64,000 nt of DNA from Pseudomonadota bacterium. Its GTDB lineage: Bacteria; Pseudomonadota; Alphaproteobacteria; Rhizobiales; Xanthobacteraceae. The notes beneath the pieces are model-generated. The model was not told where the DNA came from, ran no database searches, and worked only from the letters and a program-made list of their open reading frames with translations. This document shows, in pieces, positions 29,359 to 36,937 of this stretch (position 1 is its first letter; each line of letters begins with the position of its first letter). The DNA is taken from contig JAFEFL010000054.1 in NCBI GenBank assembly GCA_018240595.1, positions 1 to 64,000 of the forward strand. Direction: 5' to 3'. The translations under genes were made by a program, and so were the position numbers.

Positions 29359-29666
29359 GGCCCCTCCGCAGTCAGCTCAAGCCCGCGACGCCGCCCAATC
29401 TCTTTGACTGCGCGGATATCGTAATGGCCGCCGTCGAAGGCCAATCGGTCAGCCGGTGTTATTCCGTCGAAAAAGCGGGTCCGGAAAACGACCGTCGTCC
29501 GGGTCGTTATGGTGCCCTGCCCGAGTTGCTCGTCCGTCTTTGCATCGAGCCGTTCGGCCCTCAGCGTGACCAAAGCAGTCCACGTTTCGACGGGCGCGCC
29601 TTCTTCACTGACTTCCGTAGTCACGCGCTCAACGACTATCGTTCTATCCAAGCTCCCGGCACGCAC
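29355..29666 (-). CDS. Head-tail adaptor / head closure protein
   Basis: This 103-residue protein starts MRAGSLDRTIVVERVTTEVS, a common opening of the SPP1 gp16 / HK97 gp9-like head-tail joining family, followed by beta-strand sequence (ITTRTTVVFRTRFFDGITPAD, HYDIRAVKEIGRRRGLEL). It seals the portal channel and links to the tail. The start is GTG and the gene abuts the DUF3168 gene. Confidence 0.88.
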   Translation of the reverse strand: MRAGSLDRTIVVERVTTEVSEEGAPVETWTALVTLRAERLDAKTDEQLGQGTITTRTTVVFRTRFFDGITPADRLAFDGGHYDIRAVKEIGRRRGLELTAEGP

Positions 29667-30079
29667 TACATTTGCTCCAAGACAGCCTTGAACGTAACCA
29701 CGCCATGCGTCGTTTCACCGTCAGGATCGCGGAGAAAGCGAGCGCTCTGGAACCGGGTATCAAGACAGCGGTAGCTCCCGTCATTCCAGCGCTGGCCGTT
29801 CAAGACGCGGCGCATCGCTGAAACGATCAACTTGGCCCGCTTCACGCCGGGCTCTTTGCTCCAGACGTGCATGGTCGCGAAAAGCTCGGTGTAACGTCCT
29901 ACGACCTCATCGCCGGGAAGTTCTTGGTCTTCGCCAAGGATGACGCGCGGATCGGCTTCCGGCCGCCCGTTCACGTCCAAGACGTTATCGGCAGGTACAA
30001 GCGCAGTGAGGCCGGGGTCGCCAATAAGGGCGAGACGCGCGACCGTCTGAAACGCAAGGGACGCGCTCATTTGACCCAT
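29666..30079 (-). CDS. DUF3168 family tail-completion protein
   Basis: This 137-residue protein has the DUF3168 pattern: SLAFQTVARLALIGDPGLTA, the VLGED-like PRVILGEDQE segment, a GRYTELFATMHVWSKEPG strand region and a VSAMRRVL helix. Members belong to the tail-terminator/completion group found beside HK97-gp10 genes. The ATG at 30079 overlaps the gp10-like gene; a second ATG three codons later is possible. Confidence 0.88.
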   Translation of the reverse strand: MGQMSASLAFQTVARLALIGDPGLTALVPADNVLDVNGRPEADPRVILGEDQELPGDEVVGRYTELFATMHVWSKEPGVKRAKLIVSAMRRVLNGQRWNDGSYRCLDTRFQSARFLRDPDGETTHGVVTFKAVLEQM

Positions 30080-30504
30080 CCCTCCCGGACCGCTTTGGAA
30101 ATGGCTCGCTTGGTTCGGGCCTTGATTCGCTTTTTGAGAAGTCGATAGGACGGCCAGAAGTACGGCTCGGCGGTCATTTTTTTAGTGCCGTATTCGGGGA
30201 AATGGGCATACCGGCATTCTGAGTTTCCGGCGCTTACTGCGACCGCATTCTCGGGGACGACATGCTGGCCGCCCGGCTGCGAATAGGCGGGCGTTGTGGC
30301 TCCCGGTGGAGTCATCAAAATGCTGTCTTTCAAAGTGCCCGGAGGCTTGCCGTGCGAGCCGTCAGCGCTCACAGGCGCTAGAGATCGCATCGCACCGACA
30401 AGCTCGCCGCCCGACTGCTCTAGCGACGGGCGCACGGCTTCCTTGACCGCCACAGGTATGGCGTTCAACCGCTCGGTAAGCCGTCTGATGCCCGACGAAG
30501 CCAC
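30067..30504 (-). CDS. HK97 gp10-like tail component
   Basis: A GTG at 30504, just after the gp6-like stop, gives 145 residues, the family norm. The frame continues upstream without family similarity. HK97 gp10 features are VAVKEAVRPSLEQSGGELV, the YAHFPEYGTKKMTAEPYFWP segment, which is the hallmark E-x-G-T-x-x-M-x-A-x-P-F/Y motif, and a basic C-terminus. It acts at the head-tail joint. The start choice is the least certain part. Confidence 0.85.
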   Translation of the reverse strand: MASSGIRRLTERLNAIPVAVKEAVRPSLEQSGGELVGAMRSLAPVSADGSHGKPPGTLKDSILMTPPGATTPAYSQPGGQHVVPENAVAVSAGNSECRYAHFPEYGTKKMTAEPYFWPSYRLLKKRIKARTKRAISKAVREGWVK

Positions 30505-30506
30505 GG

Positions 30507-30788
30507 TTAGAAGTTCCAAGCCCGGTATGGCCCTAGAAGCTCCAGAAGCCCGAACGGCAGTTCTGAAGCCGTTACCCCGATAAGGGACGCCTCGCGGTTC
30601 TCGTAGAGATGCGCCGCAAGCTGGCGCGCGGCCTCTTTCACGGGTTCGGGCGCGTCTTCGGCATCCGCCACCGCTCCCGTGTACGAATTGACCCAAGCGG
30701 ACGCCGCCGCGATCTTCTGAGAAAGAAGCGCGTCGTCTGTGTCCGTGGTTAGATTGAGGTGAAGCTTCAGGTCTTCGACAGTGATCAC
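30507..30788 (-). CDS. Head-tail connector, gp6-like
   Basis: This 93-residue protein matches gp6-like connectors: it starts ITVEDLKLHLNLTTDTDDAL, then KIAAASAWVNSYTGA, and ends with a C-terminal PFGLLELLGPYR motif typical of the family. It forms a ring below the portal. The start is GTG. The next gene begins 3 bases after its stop. Confidence 0.9.
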   Translation of the reverse strand: MITVEDLKLHLNLTTDTDDALLSQKIAAASAWVNSYTGAVADAEDAPEPVKEAARQLAAHLYENREASLIGVTASELPFGLLELLGPYRAWNF

Positions 30789-30802
30789 TTAAAAAACTCC
30801 AA

Positions 30803-31153
30803 TTAGGCACGATCTCGCGCGACTGACCCGGGACCGGTCGCTGGCCCCCTATCAAAGTTCCGAACCACCCCCGGGTTAGCGTTCGCTTTCCCGGCTCGCC
30901 TCTTGTCTGCTTCGACGATCAAGGCGCGTGCGGCCGAACGGACGCGGCTAGGCTCTGCCCCTGCAAGGTCGCAGACGTGAAAGAAGTCTCGATTGGGTTT
31001 GAAGAGCCAATCGCGCGCCGCACTAACAGCATCAAGTCGCGTCGGGTCCGTTGTCTTCGGCGGTGCCAGCGCATCTTCGACGGCCTGACGCAACACGTTG
31101 ACCCAAAGAAGCTGCTCAGACGGCGTATGCGTATCGCGGACGATTCTGCTCAC
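30803..31153 (-). CDS. Hypothetical phage protein next to HNH
   Basis: This 116-residue protein begins with a GTG overlapping the HNH stop (GTGA). It contains AVSAARDWLFKPNRDFFHVC followed by DLAGAEPSRVRSAARAL, resembling small phage proteins often found near HNH and terminase genes. No function is known to me. The C-terminal tail is Gly/Pro-rich and probably disordered. Confidence 0.7.
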   Translation of the reverse strand: MSRIVRDTHTPSEQLLWVNVLRQAVEDALAPPKTTDPTRLDAVSAARDWLFKPNRDFFHVCDLAGAEPSRVRSAARALIVEADKRRAGKANANPGVVRNFDRGPATGPGSVARDRA

Positions 31154-31509
31154 AGGCCGCTCCGATATTCTGCGGCTTGCTTCTTACGCACGTGGCACGG
31201 CGACGACGCCATCGGCTGCCAGTTCTTGCGATCCCAAAACAGCTTGCGGTCGCCACGGTGCGGAATGATGTGGTCCACCATGTCAGCCGCGCGACCGCAG
31301 CCGCAGGCACACAAACAGTTCTCAGGCCGCGCGAGGTATTCCTTGGATTCTCGCCGCCATTTGCTGTCATAGCCGCGTTGATTGGCAGATTGCCGCGACG
31401 CTTCAAAGCGGGCGTTAATCTCAGCACGGCGCTTGCTTTGACAGTCACAAAAGGCGCCAGCCGAGACCACCATGCCGCATGAACAGATTCGGGGCCCCTT
31501 AGACGGCAT
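31150..31509 (-). CDS. HNH endonuclease
   Basis: This 119-residue protein has the HNH fold signature: zinc-type CACGCG cysteines, then VDHIIPHRGDRKLFWDRKNW with the catalytic DH, and a closing SPCHVRKKQA. An N-terminal CSCGMVVSAGAFCDC cluster may bind another zinc. In HK97-like phages the HNH protein assists terminase at cos sites. Here it is separated from TerS by five genes, unlike the usual adjacency. Confidence 0.9.
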   Translation of the reverse strand: MPSKGPRICSCGMVVSAGAFCDCQSKRRAEINARFEASRQSANQRGYDSKWRRESKEYLARPENCLCACGCGRAADMVDHIIPHRGDRKLFWDRKNWQPMASSPCHVRKKQAAEYRSGL

Positions 31510-32092
31510 GGCTTGGCCCCTTTGCCGCCATCCGCTTAAGGCGCGCTAAGCCGTCGCGGTCTAGCCGGGCTTCATCCGGCTTGTCGGTAGCCGACTCATT
31601 AGTGCCACCGAAGATGGCCCGGAGCATGTCGGCTCGCCCTTGATAGGCAACCATGATCTCATTCGGTGTTGCGGCCCACGCTTCGCTCGGAGACCACCCA
31701 AGCCAGCCCGTCGCAATCGCGTAAAGATTGGAATGGTGCTCGGCAAATGAAACGCGCTTGCCTTCAACGCCGTCACCATCCGCATCGTGCTCCGGATGCG
31801 GCTCTAGGCCAGCAAGCTTGAAGAGGAAGGCGACAAGCGGCTCAATGACGGTGGAAAGCAAAGCGGCCAACGGCCTCCGGTGGAATAACGCCATGACTTG
31901 CTTCGGTGTAGTGCTAGCGCCTTCGGCGATCATGTCAGTGATCACCTCAAGGTGCGCTTCCTGCAATCCGAGAAAGAGCCGCTGGAAGCCGTACTTCTTT
32001 TCAAGATGAAAAGCGGCCCGCAGTGACGGCCGCAGACGAAGTGTGGGAGCGGTCCCCACCTCCAAAGCGATATCGTCAACCACGAGCCGCAT
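31499..32092 (-). CDS. Probable tail assembly chaperone
   Basis: This 197-residue protein has an N-terminal part like the GTA/TAC_11 family (LRPSLRAAFHLEKKYGFQRL, MIAEGASTTPKQVMALF) and a C-terminal part with GWLGWSPSEAWAATPNEIMV followed by YQGRADMLRA, resembling short TAC_6-type chaperones. It may be a fused equivalent of the frameshift chaperone pair that loads the tape measure. Its position between capsid and HNH, away from the tape measure, is odd. The assignment is by pattern. Confidence 0.6.
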   Translation of the reverse strand: MRLVVDDIALEVGTAPTLRLRPSLRAAFHLEKKYGFQRLFLGLQEAHLEVITDMIAEGASTTPKQVMALFHRRPLAALLSTVIEPLVAFLFKLAGLEPHPEHDADGDGVEGKRVSFAEHHSNLYAIATGWLGWSPSEAWAATPNEIMVAYQGRADMLRAIFGGTNESATDKPDEARLDRDGLARLKRMAAKGPSHAV

Positions 32093-32097
32093 GACCG

Positions 32098-33669
32098 TTA
32101 CGCCGCCACCTTGAGCTTCACGAAGCGATCCGGGTGCGTCACGTCGCCACCGACGCGGCGGCGAGCATGGAAGCGAACCTGGCCCTTGGTCGCGAGCGTA
32201 TAAGGATCGCGCAAGAGCGAGAGGCCCACGCGATCAACGATCCGGTAGCCCTGAAGGTCACCAAACATGATCGGATAGGCATTCGCGCCGATGTCCGCCA
32301 TGTCCACCGCTTCCACGACCGGGCGGCCCAGCAACGTAGTCGGCGCGCCTTCGCTGATCGGATCGAGGACAAGGTAACGGCCCTGCCCGTCTTTCCACTT
32401 GCGGATCGCGCCAAGCGTGTTGCGGTTCATCAGCCAGACCGCATTCTGAGCGTGCGCGTTCGGCAGCTTGTGGAACATGCCGATGATCACGTCAGCCGGG
32501 TCAGAGGTCGGGAAATCCGCGGTCGCGCCGGTTTTCACTTCAGCGATGCCGCTTGCCGCCATCAGACCCTTCGGCTTGTCGACGCCATCGCCAGACACCA
32601 GAGCCGTGCCTTCGGTCTTGCCGAACCCTTCCGCGATCTCAAGCGAGAGCTCGCCTTCGAGGTTGTAGGCGTTGTCTTCCAGAAGGGCGTTCGAGACGTC
32701 CACGAACGTCGCCAGTTCGCCGGGTGCAATCGGCACCTGCTCATAAGACGGACTGGAGCCGGTGCGGTCGTCGGTTTCCGCTACCCAATATCCAGCGACC
32801 CCACCGGTGCGGCGAGGAAAGCGGATTTCGGTCGCGCCAATTGCGACCACGCGAGCGTATTGGCGGATCGGAGAAAACTCGACGAGCTTCTTAATAATCT
32901 CGCTACCGTATTCGGGCGGAGCGAGATAACCGGCCGTCGAGTCGTTGGCGACCGTGAGAGCCTTTACCTCATCGCCTTCCATGCGCTCAACGCCCTTACG
33001 CATGAAATTGAAGAAAGCTTTGCGCTCAAAGCCACCGTTGTCGTTATCGGCTTTGATCTCACCCGGGCGATTGAGCTTCGCCTCAACACGATCAAGGCGT
33101 TCGGTGATCCTGCCGAAGCCCTTCACGGTCTCGGCAATCTCACCCATCTTGGTCTCAAGTGCAGCATATTCCGGCGCTGCCTCCGTCTTCTCATCGGCCA
33201 TGCGGCCCTCCTGTGTTGAAGCCGCGCCTGCGGTCTTCATTGAAATGACCCGCGCGCCGGGATGGCTCGGGATCGGAACGACGCTGATCTCATGAAGCTC
33301 AAGCGCCGTAATGGTGCGACCGCCACCCCTTCGAGTCGTCGCATTTTTCGTCACAAACCCGATTGAAAGGCCGGTTACGGCCCCTTCCCGCACAAGCGCG
33401 CGAACCTCCCGCGCTCGGCTAACGTCATCGATCAGAAGGCGTCCTTTGACGACTAGGCCCTGATCGGACTCGGCAACCTCATCCCAAACCCCAATCGCCT
33501 GCCCCTGATCGTGCGCAAAGAGCATCGGCAAGCGCACGGACGCACGGAAAGCGCCCTTTTCGATCACGTCACCAACCCGGTCCGGCGAACCGAACGGCCA
33601 AGCAATGCCGACAATCTCACCGGCATCACTGACAGTCAGAGTGGCTTTGGTTTCGATCCGTTCAATCAC
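32098..33669 (-). CDS. Prohead protease-major capsid fusion (HK97 type)
   Basis: One 523-residue frame joins an HK97 prohead protease and an HK97 capsid protein. Protease: about 1-145, with H53 (FAHD), S102 (GLSIGF) and LHEISVVPIPSHPGA. Capsid: from about 157, with a coiled scaffold helix (GFGRITERLDRVEAKL), then the mature region (STAGYLAPPEYGSEIIKKLV; IGMFHKLPNAHAQNAVWLMN). The frame starts with GTG. An internal ATG at 33201 (Met157) is preceded by AGGAGGG at 33206-33212, so free capsid protein of 367 residues is probably also made. Confidence 0.92.
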   Translation of the reverse strand: MIERIETKATLTVSDAGEIVGIAWPFGSPDRVGDVIEKGAFRASVRLPMLFAHDQGQAIGVWDEVAESDQGLVVKGRLLIDDVSRAREVRALVREGAVTGLSIGFVTKNATTRRGGGRTITALELHEISVVPIPSHPGARVISMKTAGAASTQEGRMADEKTEAAPEYAALETKMGEIAETVKGFGRITERLDRVEAKLNRPGEIKADNDNGGFERKAFFNFMRKGVERMEGDEVKALTVANDSTAGYLAPPEYGSEIIKKLVEFSPIRQYARVVAIGATEIRFPRRTGGVAGYWVAETDDRTGSSPSYEQVPIAPGELATFVDVSNALLEDNAYNLEGELSLEIAEGFGKTEGTALVSGDGVDKPKGLMAASGIAEVKTGATADFPTSDPADVIIGMFHKLPNAHAQNAVWLMNRNTLGAIRKWKDGQGRYLVLDPISEGAPTTLLGRPVVEAVDMADIGANAYPIMFGDLQGYRIVDRVGLSLLRDPYTLATKGQVRFHARRRVGGDVTHPDRFVKLKVAA

Positions 33670-33865
33670 GACCAGCCCCGCACTTGGCGAACCGGTACGC
33701 CCACTGATCGTGGCTTTCCCTCAAGCCCTCAAGCTCGCCAGAGATAATGCTATGCTGCTCCGCCAACCGGGCACGGATTACCGAAACAGCCACTCTAAGC
33801 GGATTGCCGCCATACAGCGCCACCGTAAGATCTTTGGCGAGAGCACAGCGTTCCTCTCTATTCAT
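33662..33865 (-). CDS. Small protein between chaperone-like and capsid genes
   Basis: This 67-residue helical protein (MNREERCALAKDLTVALYGG..., ISGELEGLRESHDQWAYRF) starts with an ATG overlapping the upstream stop by 4 bases and ends 8 bases inside the protease-capsid gene. The overlaps on both sides make it a credible gene. I recognise no family. Confidence 0.65.
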   Translation of the reverse strand: MNREERCALAKDLTVALYGGNPLRVAVSVIRARLAEQHSIISGELEGLRESHDQWAYRFAKCGAGRD

Positions 33866-34188
33866 TTTCGTTCTTGATCCTTTGATTGTCCGAAGAAGAC
33901 CGTCTCCAAGATCGCGACGGCGAGCGAATACCCTTCGTGCAAGGGGCGTTCGATTACGTAAGTTTCGACAAGCGCACTGGCGGACTCTGGCGGTTCACCG
34001 CCGCCAATGAGCGCCAGACGGATCGTTTCGGCGACTTCAGCTGCGGCAAACTCTCCGCGAAAAATTCGCTGACAAAGCGCTCCTATGCCGACCCCAGCTT
34101 TCCTTTCGAGTTCAATTAGGAGGGCGGGCGTGAGCGTGAAGGCGCGCCGGGCGTCCCCAAAGAATGCGGTGTGAACCAGCGAAGTCAC
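33862..34188 (-). CDS. GTA gp10-like / TAC_11 family protein (tail assembly chaperone type)
   Basis: This 108-residue protein resembles 'gene transfer agent family' proteins: FTLTPALLIELERKAGVGIG, an ALCQRIFRGEFAAAEVAETI segment and an IRLALIGGGEPPESA turn. These are chaperone-like proteins of siphophage tail assembly. Here the gene lies between portal and capsid rather than before the tape measure. The GTG start overlaps the portal stop (GTGA). Confidence 0.75.
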   Translation of the reverse strand: MTSLVHTAFFGDARRAFTLTPALLIELERKAGVGIGALCQRIFRGEFAAAEVAETIRLALIGGGEPPESASALVETYVIERPLHEGYSLAVAILETVFFGQSKDQERK

Positions 34189-35372
34189 GGGGCACCTACA
34201 GTTACGTGCGGATTTTCGAAGGCATCGCCGCCCGCGTAAGGCAGCCTGTTTTCAGCCGCCCGCGCTTCGTTTGGATTCAGAATGCGCGAGGCAATCGCTT
34301 TGGAATAACCTTCCATTCGCTTGTCGAAATCCGCGCGAAGCAGGTCATCAACGAGAAAATCGATTGTGAAGATCTTTCGCTCATCGGGGGTGAGCAATTT
34401 CAGCCGAAGCTCGCCCTCCCAACGCTTGATCCAAGGCATAAGCGAGTAAGTAAGGAATTGCTGGCCCATGGCCTCGGCATTGCCCCAGGTCGCGCGCCCA
34501 TAGTCTTGAAGAAAGACCGGCGGCACCCGAAAGACGCGCGCGATTTCGCTAATGTAGAATTGGCGAAGTTCGAGGAATTGCGCGTCAACGCTCGTTAGTG
34601 TCAGGGGCGTATAGCTCGAACCTTCCGGCATAACGGCGGTGCCACCGCTCTTGTTGCCGCCATGTGCCGCAAGCCAAGCCGCTTTTGCCTTCGTCAAGGC
34701 GTCGGGCGCATTGCCGCCCTTGCCGATGGTCAGCATTCCGGATGGCCGCGCACCGTTGGCGAACAACCGTGCTGCGTATTGCTCCATGACCAGTGCGGTG
34801 CCGATGGCTTCGCTGGCGTCGTTGATTAGACCCCTGCCGGAAAGCGAAGGCGACGGAATGTGGAGAATGTCTTGGTAGCGGTAGGTGCGCTTTTCGCTGT
34901 TGCTACTTGCATATTGATACAGAGGCTCGCTGGTCCGAGGATCGGCAGCGACCGTCATCCGCTCCGGGTCTAGGCGCTGAAGCTCCAGCGGCCTGCCCTC
35001 GACGCGATTGATGAATGCAAAGCCACCGTTGGCGAATAGCAGTGCGTCCCGCGTAATTTCCTCGCGGAACGTTGAAGACGAAGTCCAATCATTGGCGAAG
35101 TCGCGGACCAAGCCATAGGCGGGATGGTCCGGCGCACGTTCCTTGCCGCCACCCCCTACACGCTCATGAATGTGAACGGGAAGCTGACCGATGGTTTCTG
35201 AAATGGCCTGCACCGCACAGCGGACGGCCGGAACGCGCATGGCAAAGCGCGGGGTTATAGATATTCCGGCTGCCGTTGTCGCAGCTGCAAAAAGGTCGAC
35301 GAGCCATTGGTCCGGCTCAGCGATACCGGACTTAGACTCGAATCCTAAGAGGGTCTTGAAGCGAGAGAACAA
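34185..35372 (-). CDS. Phage portal protein, HK97 family
   Basis: This 395-residue protein is an HK97-type portal: AVRCAVQAISETIGQLPVHI, HPAYGLVRDFANDWTSSSTF, GLINDASEAIGTALVMEQYA, the RVFRVPPVFLQDYGRATWGN segment and a C-terminal ILNPNEARAAENRLPYAGGD. The dodecameric portal forms the DNA channel at one capsid vertex. A TTG at 35372 is the apparent start, with only a weak ribosome site. It is the first gene of the minus-strand block, 269 bases from attR. Confidence 0.95.
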   Translation of the reverse strand: MFSRFKTLLGFESKSGIAEPDQWLVDLFAAATTAAGISITPRFAMRVPAVRCAVQAISETIGQLPVHIHERVGGGGKERAPDHPAYGLVRDFANDWTSSSTFREEITRDALLFANGGFAFINRVEGRPLELQRLDPERMTVAADPRTSEPLYQYASSNSEKRTYRYQDILHIPSPSLSGRGLINDASEAIGTALVMEQYAARLFANGARPSGMLTIGKGGNAPDALTKAKAAWLAAHGGNKSGGTAVMPEGSSYTPLTLTSVDAQFLELRQFYISEIARVFRVPPVFLQDYGRATWGNAEAMGQQFLTYSLMPWIKRWEGELRLKLLTPDERKIFTIDFLVDDLLRADFDKRMEGYSKAIASRILNPNEARAAENRLPYAGGDAFENPHVTVGAP

Positions 35373-35546
35373 GGCGCACGTCCAAATTCGTGTTGGAGTG
35401 CGTGCGAAGTTCCTCTCGTCACGCCGGGTCGGCCGCTGCTACCTCGTTTTAGACGCAGGTTGAACCGCATCTAGGGCGCAGTTTCTCGGCCCCGTGTTTC
35501 AGCGCAGCAATATTGTTGCACGCTCAGTGAAAACTACAATGAGATT

Positions 35547-35606
35547 GGTTTGACACTGGCGCGAAAAGCCCTTTGCGTACGTGGTGCGCGGATAGAGGTT
35601 TGACAC
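35547..35606. promoter_or_regulatory. Two direct GGTTTGACAC repeats near attR (integrase arm-site candidates)
   Basis: GGTTTGACAC occurs at 35547-35556 and 35597-35606, exactly 50 bases apart, between the portal gene and attR. The same GGTTTGACA half-site forms the inverted repeat beside attL. Short sites shared by both ends of an element are expected for the arm-binding domain of a tyrosine integrase. Confidence 0.6.
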
Positions 35607-35641
35607 AGACTAAGGCGTTGATTTTCCAGTAGGGTACAATG

Positions 35642-35658
35642 CCCAGCGCGCTCACCAT
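35642..35658 (+). repeat. attR core (17 bp)
   Basis: This is an exact copy of the 3' end of tRNA-Lys (CCCAGCGCGCTCACCAT), without the rest of a tRNA upstream. It marks the right end of the element; the next host gene is proX at 35778-36806. Confidence 0.93.
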
Positions 35659-35714
35659 TTCCGCTTCAGTTCGGCGTCCGGACCCGCGCGCCCCCGACAT
35701 CGGCGCGTCGCGCC

Positions 35715-35748
35715 AAAGAAAAAGGCGAGGCCGTGATGCGGCCCCGCC
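35715..35748 (-). terminator. Rho-independent terminator after proX
   Basis: Read on the minus strand, GGCGGGGCCG (35748-35739) pairs with CGGCCTCGCC (35733-35724) through a 5-base loop with one G-U pair, followed by a TTTTTCTTT run (35723-35715). It lies 30 bases after the proX stop and ends the transporter operon before attR. Confidence 0.85.
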
Positions 35749-35777
35749 CCTGAAGCAACGTGTTGCGACCCGCCGGC

Positions 35778-36806
35778 TTATTTCGCCGCCTTGCCGGCCG
35801 CGACCCAGCTGTCGAGCTGCGTCTTGTGTCCGGCGATCCATTCGTCGGCCATCTGCTTGATGATCGTGTTGTTGCCGCGGTTCTTGTTGATGTTGAATTC
35901 CCACTCCGACCAGGTCTCGAGCGGGAACTTGACGTTCTCGACCAGCGCCTTGACGGCCGGGTTGGCGGCGATGAACTTCTTGTTGGCGACCGCGCCCCAG
36001 TTCCACGACGCCATCGCCATGCGGCACGGATCGGCGCCGCCGGCGCAGCCCTTGACGCCCTTGACCAGCGCCGAGCCCTTGTTCGGCACCGACGGCGGCA
36101 GCGCGTCTTCCGGCGTCGGCAGCCAGACGACGTCCTTGCCGGGAACCAGCGCGTTGTTCACCCAGGACGGGCTCCAGGCATAGAAGAACGCCGGCTCGCC
36201 GCGCTTTACGCGGGCCACGGTCTCGACCATCAGCGCCTCGTACTTGCCGCGGATCGACTTCACCGTGTCGTTGAGGCCGAACTTGTTGAGCTGGAAGTCG
36301 ACGACGTCGCCGCAGCTCCAGCCCGGATCGCAGTTGATCAGGTCGGCCTTGCCGTCCTTGCCGAACAGCGCCGCGATCTTGGGATCCTTCATCTGGATCA
36401 GCGTGGTGATGTTGTGGGCGTCGGCGGTCTTCTTGTCGATCAGATAGCCGTTGATGCCGCCGCCGACGATCAGGCCGCTGCCGATGATCTCGGCGTCCTT
36501 CTCGACGGCGCGGAAGCCCGGCTCGCGCTGCGGAAAGTTGACGTCGGTGGCCAGATCGAGGTCGCCCTGCGCCGCCGCCTGGAAGAACAGCGTCGTGTTC
36601 ACCGTCGTCAGCTTGACGTCGTAACCGAGATCCTTCAGCGCCGTCATGACGATCTGCGCCGTGACGTAATTGGCGCCCAGGCTGTCGCTCTGGGCAAAGC
36701 GCACGGTCTTGCCCTTGCCCGGCAGGTCCTGCGCCTGCGCCGGAAGCACCGCGAAGGCAATCGCGCCGGCAGCGACCGCCGCTGTCAGCATCTTCATTTT
36801 CATCAT
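35778..36806 (-). CDS. proX: Glycine betaine/proline-type ABC transporter substrate-binding protein
   Basis: The ATG at 36806, after a GAGGAG site, gives 342 residues with a signal peptide (about 1-26). The sequence follows E. coli ProX-like proteins: INCDPGWSCGDVVDFQLNKF and FFYAWSPSWVNNALVPGKDV. By my alignment from memory, two of the three ligand-box tryptophans are kept (W163, W211), while the first is Phe (F91 in DVNFPQRE). The ligand is therefore probably a quaternary or related amine, possibly not betaine itself. It is the last gene of the operon. Confidence 0.88.
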   Translation of the reverse strand: MMKMKMLTAAVAAGAIAFAVLPAQAQDLPGKGKTVRFAQSDSLGANYVTAQIVMTALKDLGYDVKLTTVNTTLFFQAAAQGDLDLATDVNFPQREPGFRAVEKDAEIIGSGLIVGGGINGYLIDKKTADAHNITTLIQMKDPKIAALFGKDGKADLINCDPGWSCGDVVDFQLNKFGLNDTVKSIRGKYEALMVETVARVKRGEPAFFYAWSPSWVNNALVPGKDVVWLPTPEDALPPSVPNKGSALVKGVKGCAGGADPCRMAMASWNWGAVANKKFIAANPAVKALVENVKFPLETWSEWEFNINKNRGNNTIIKQMADEWIAGHKTQLDSWVAAGKAAK

Positions 36807-36937
36807 GGCCTCATCTCCTCGTTGCGACCCGTGCTGGTCATGGTGTGCATTCCCCTCCCGCCCTGCGACGGGTCTCAATCAACCGGAGCGCCGGCGCATT
36901 CCGCCCGTCAGCTTCATGCGCCGCCCCGCCGGATTCC

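Larger units (their letters stand above)
18305..35658. mobile_element. Compact integrated prophage or phage satellite in tRNA-Lys
   Basis: About 17.35 kb is bounded by exact 17-bp repeats CCCAGCGCGCTCACCAT (18305-18321 and 35642-35658); the left copy is the 3' end of tRNA-Lys. Contents are integrase, cargo membrane protein, small zinc-ribbon proteins, KAP-type NTPase, HUH initiator candidate, and head/packaging genes including TerS, TerL, portal, protease-capsid fusion, connectors and tape measure. All but one gene are on the minus strand. I see no tail tube, baseplate, fibre, holin/lysin or repressor gene. Intact reading frames argue against heavy decay; missing modules suggest a helper-dependent satellite or a prophage with deletions. 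Confidence 0.93.

Noticed and set aside
30505..30855. N-terminal extension of the HK97 gp10-like frame
   Set aside because: The extension overlaps the gp6-like gene in another frame and has no similarity; the GTG at 30504 gives normal length.
18305..35658. Element considered as a gene transfer agent cluster
   Set aside because: Exact att repeats and an integrase show a site-specific integrating element, and the gene order differs from known GTA clusters.
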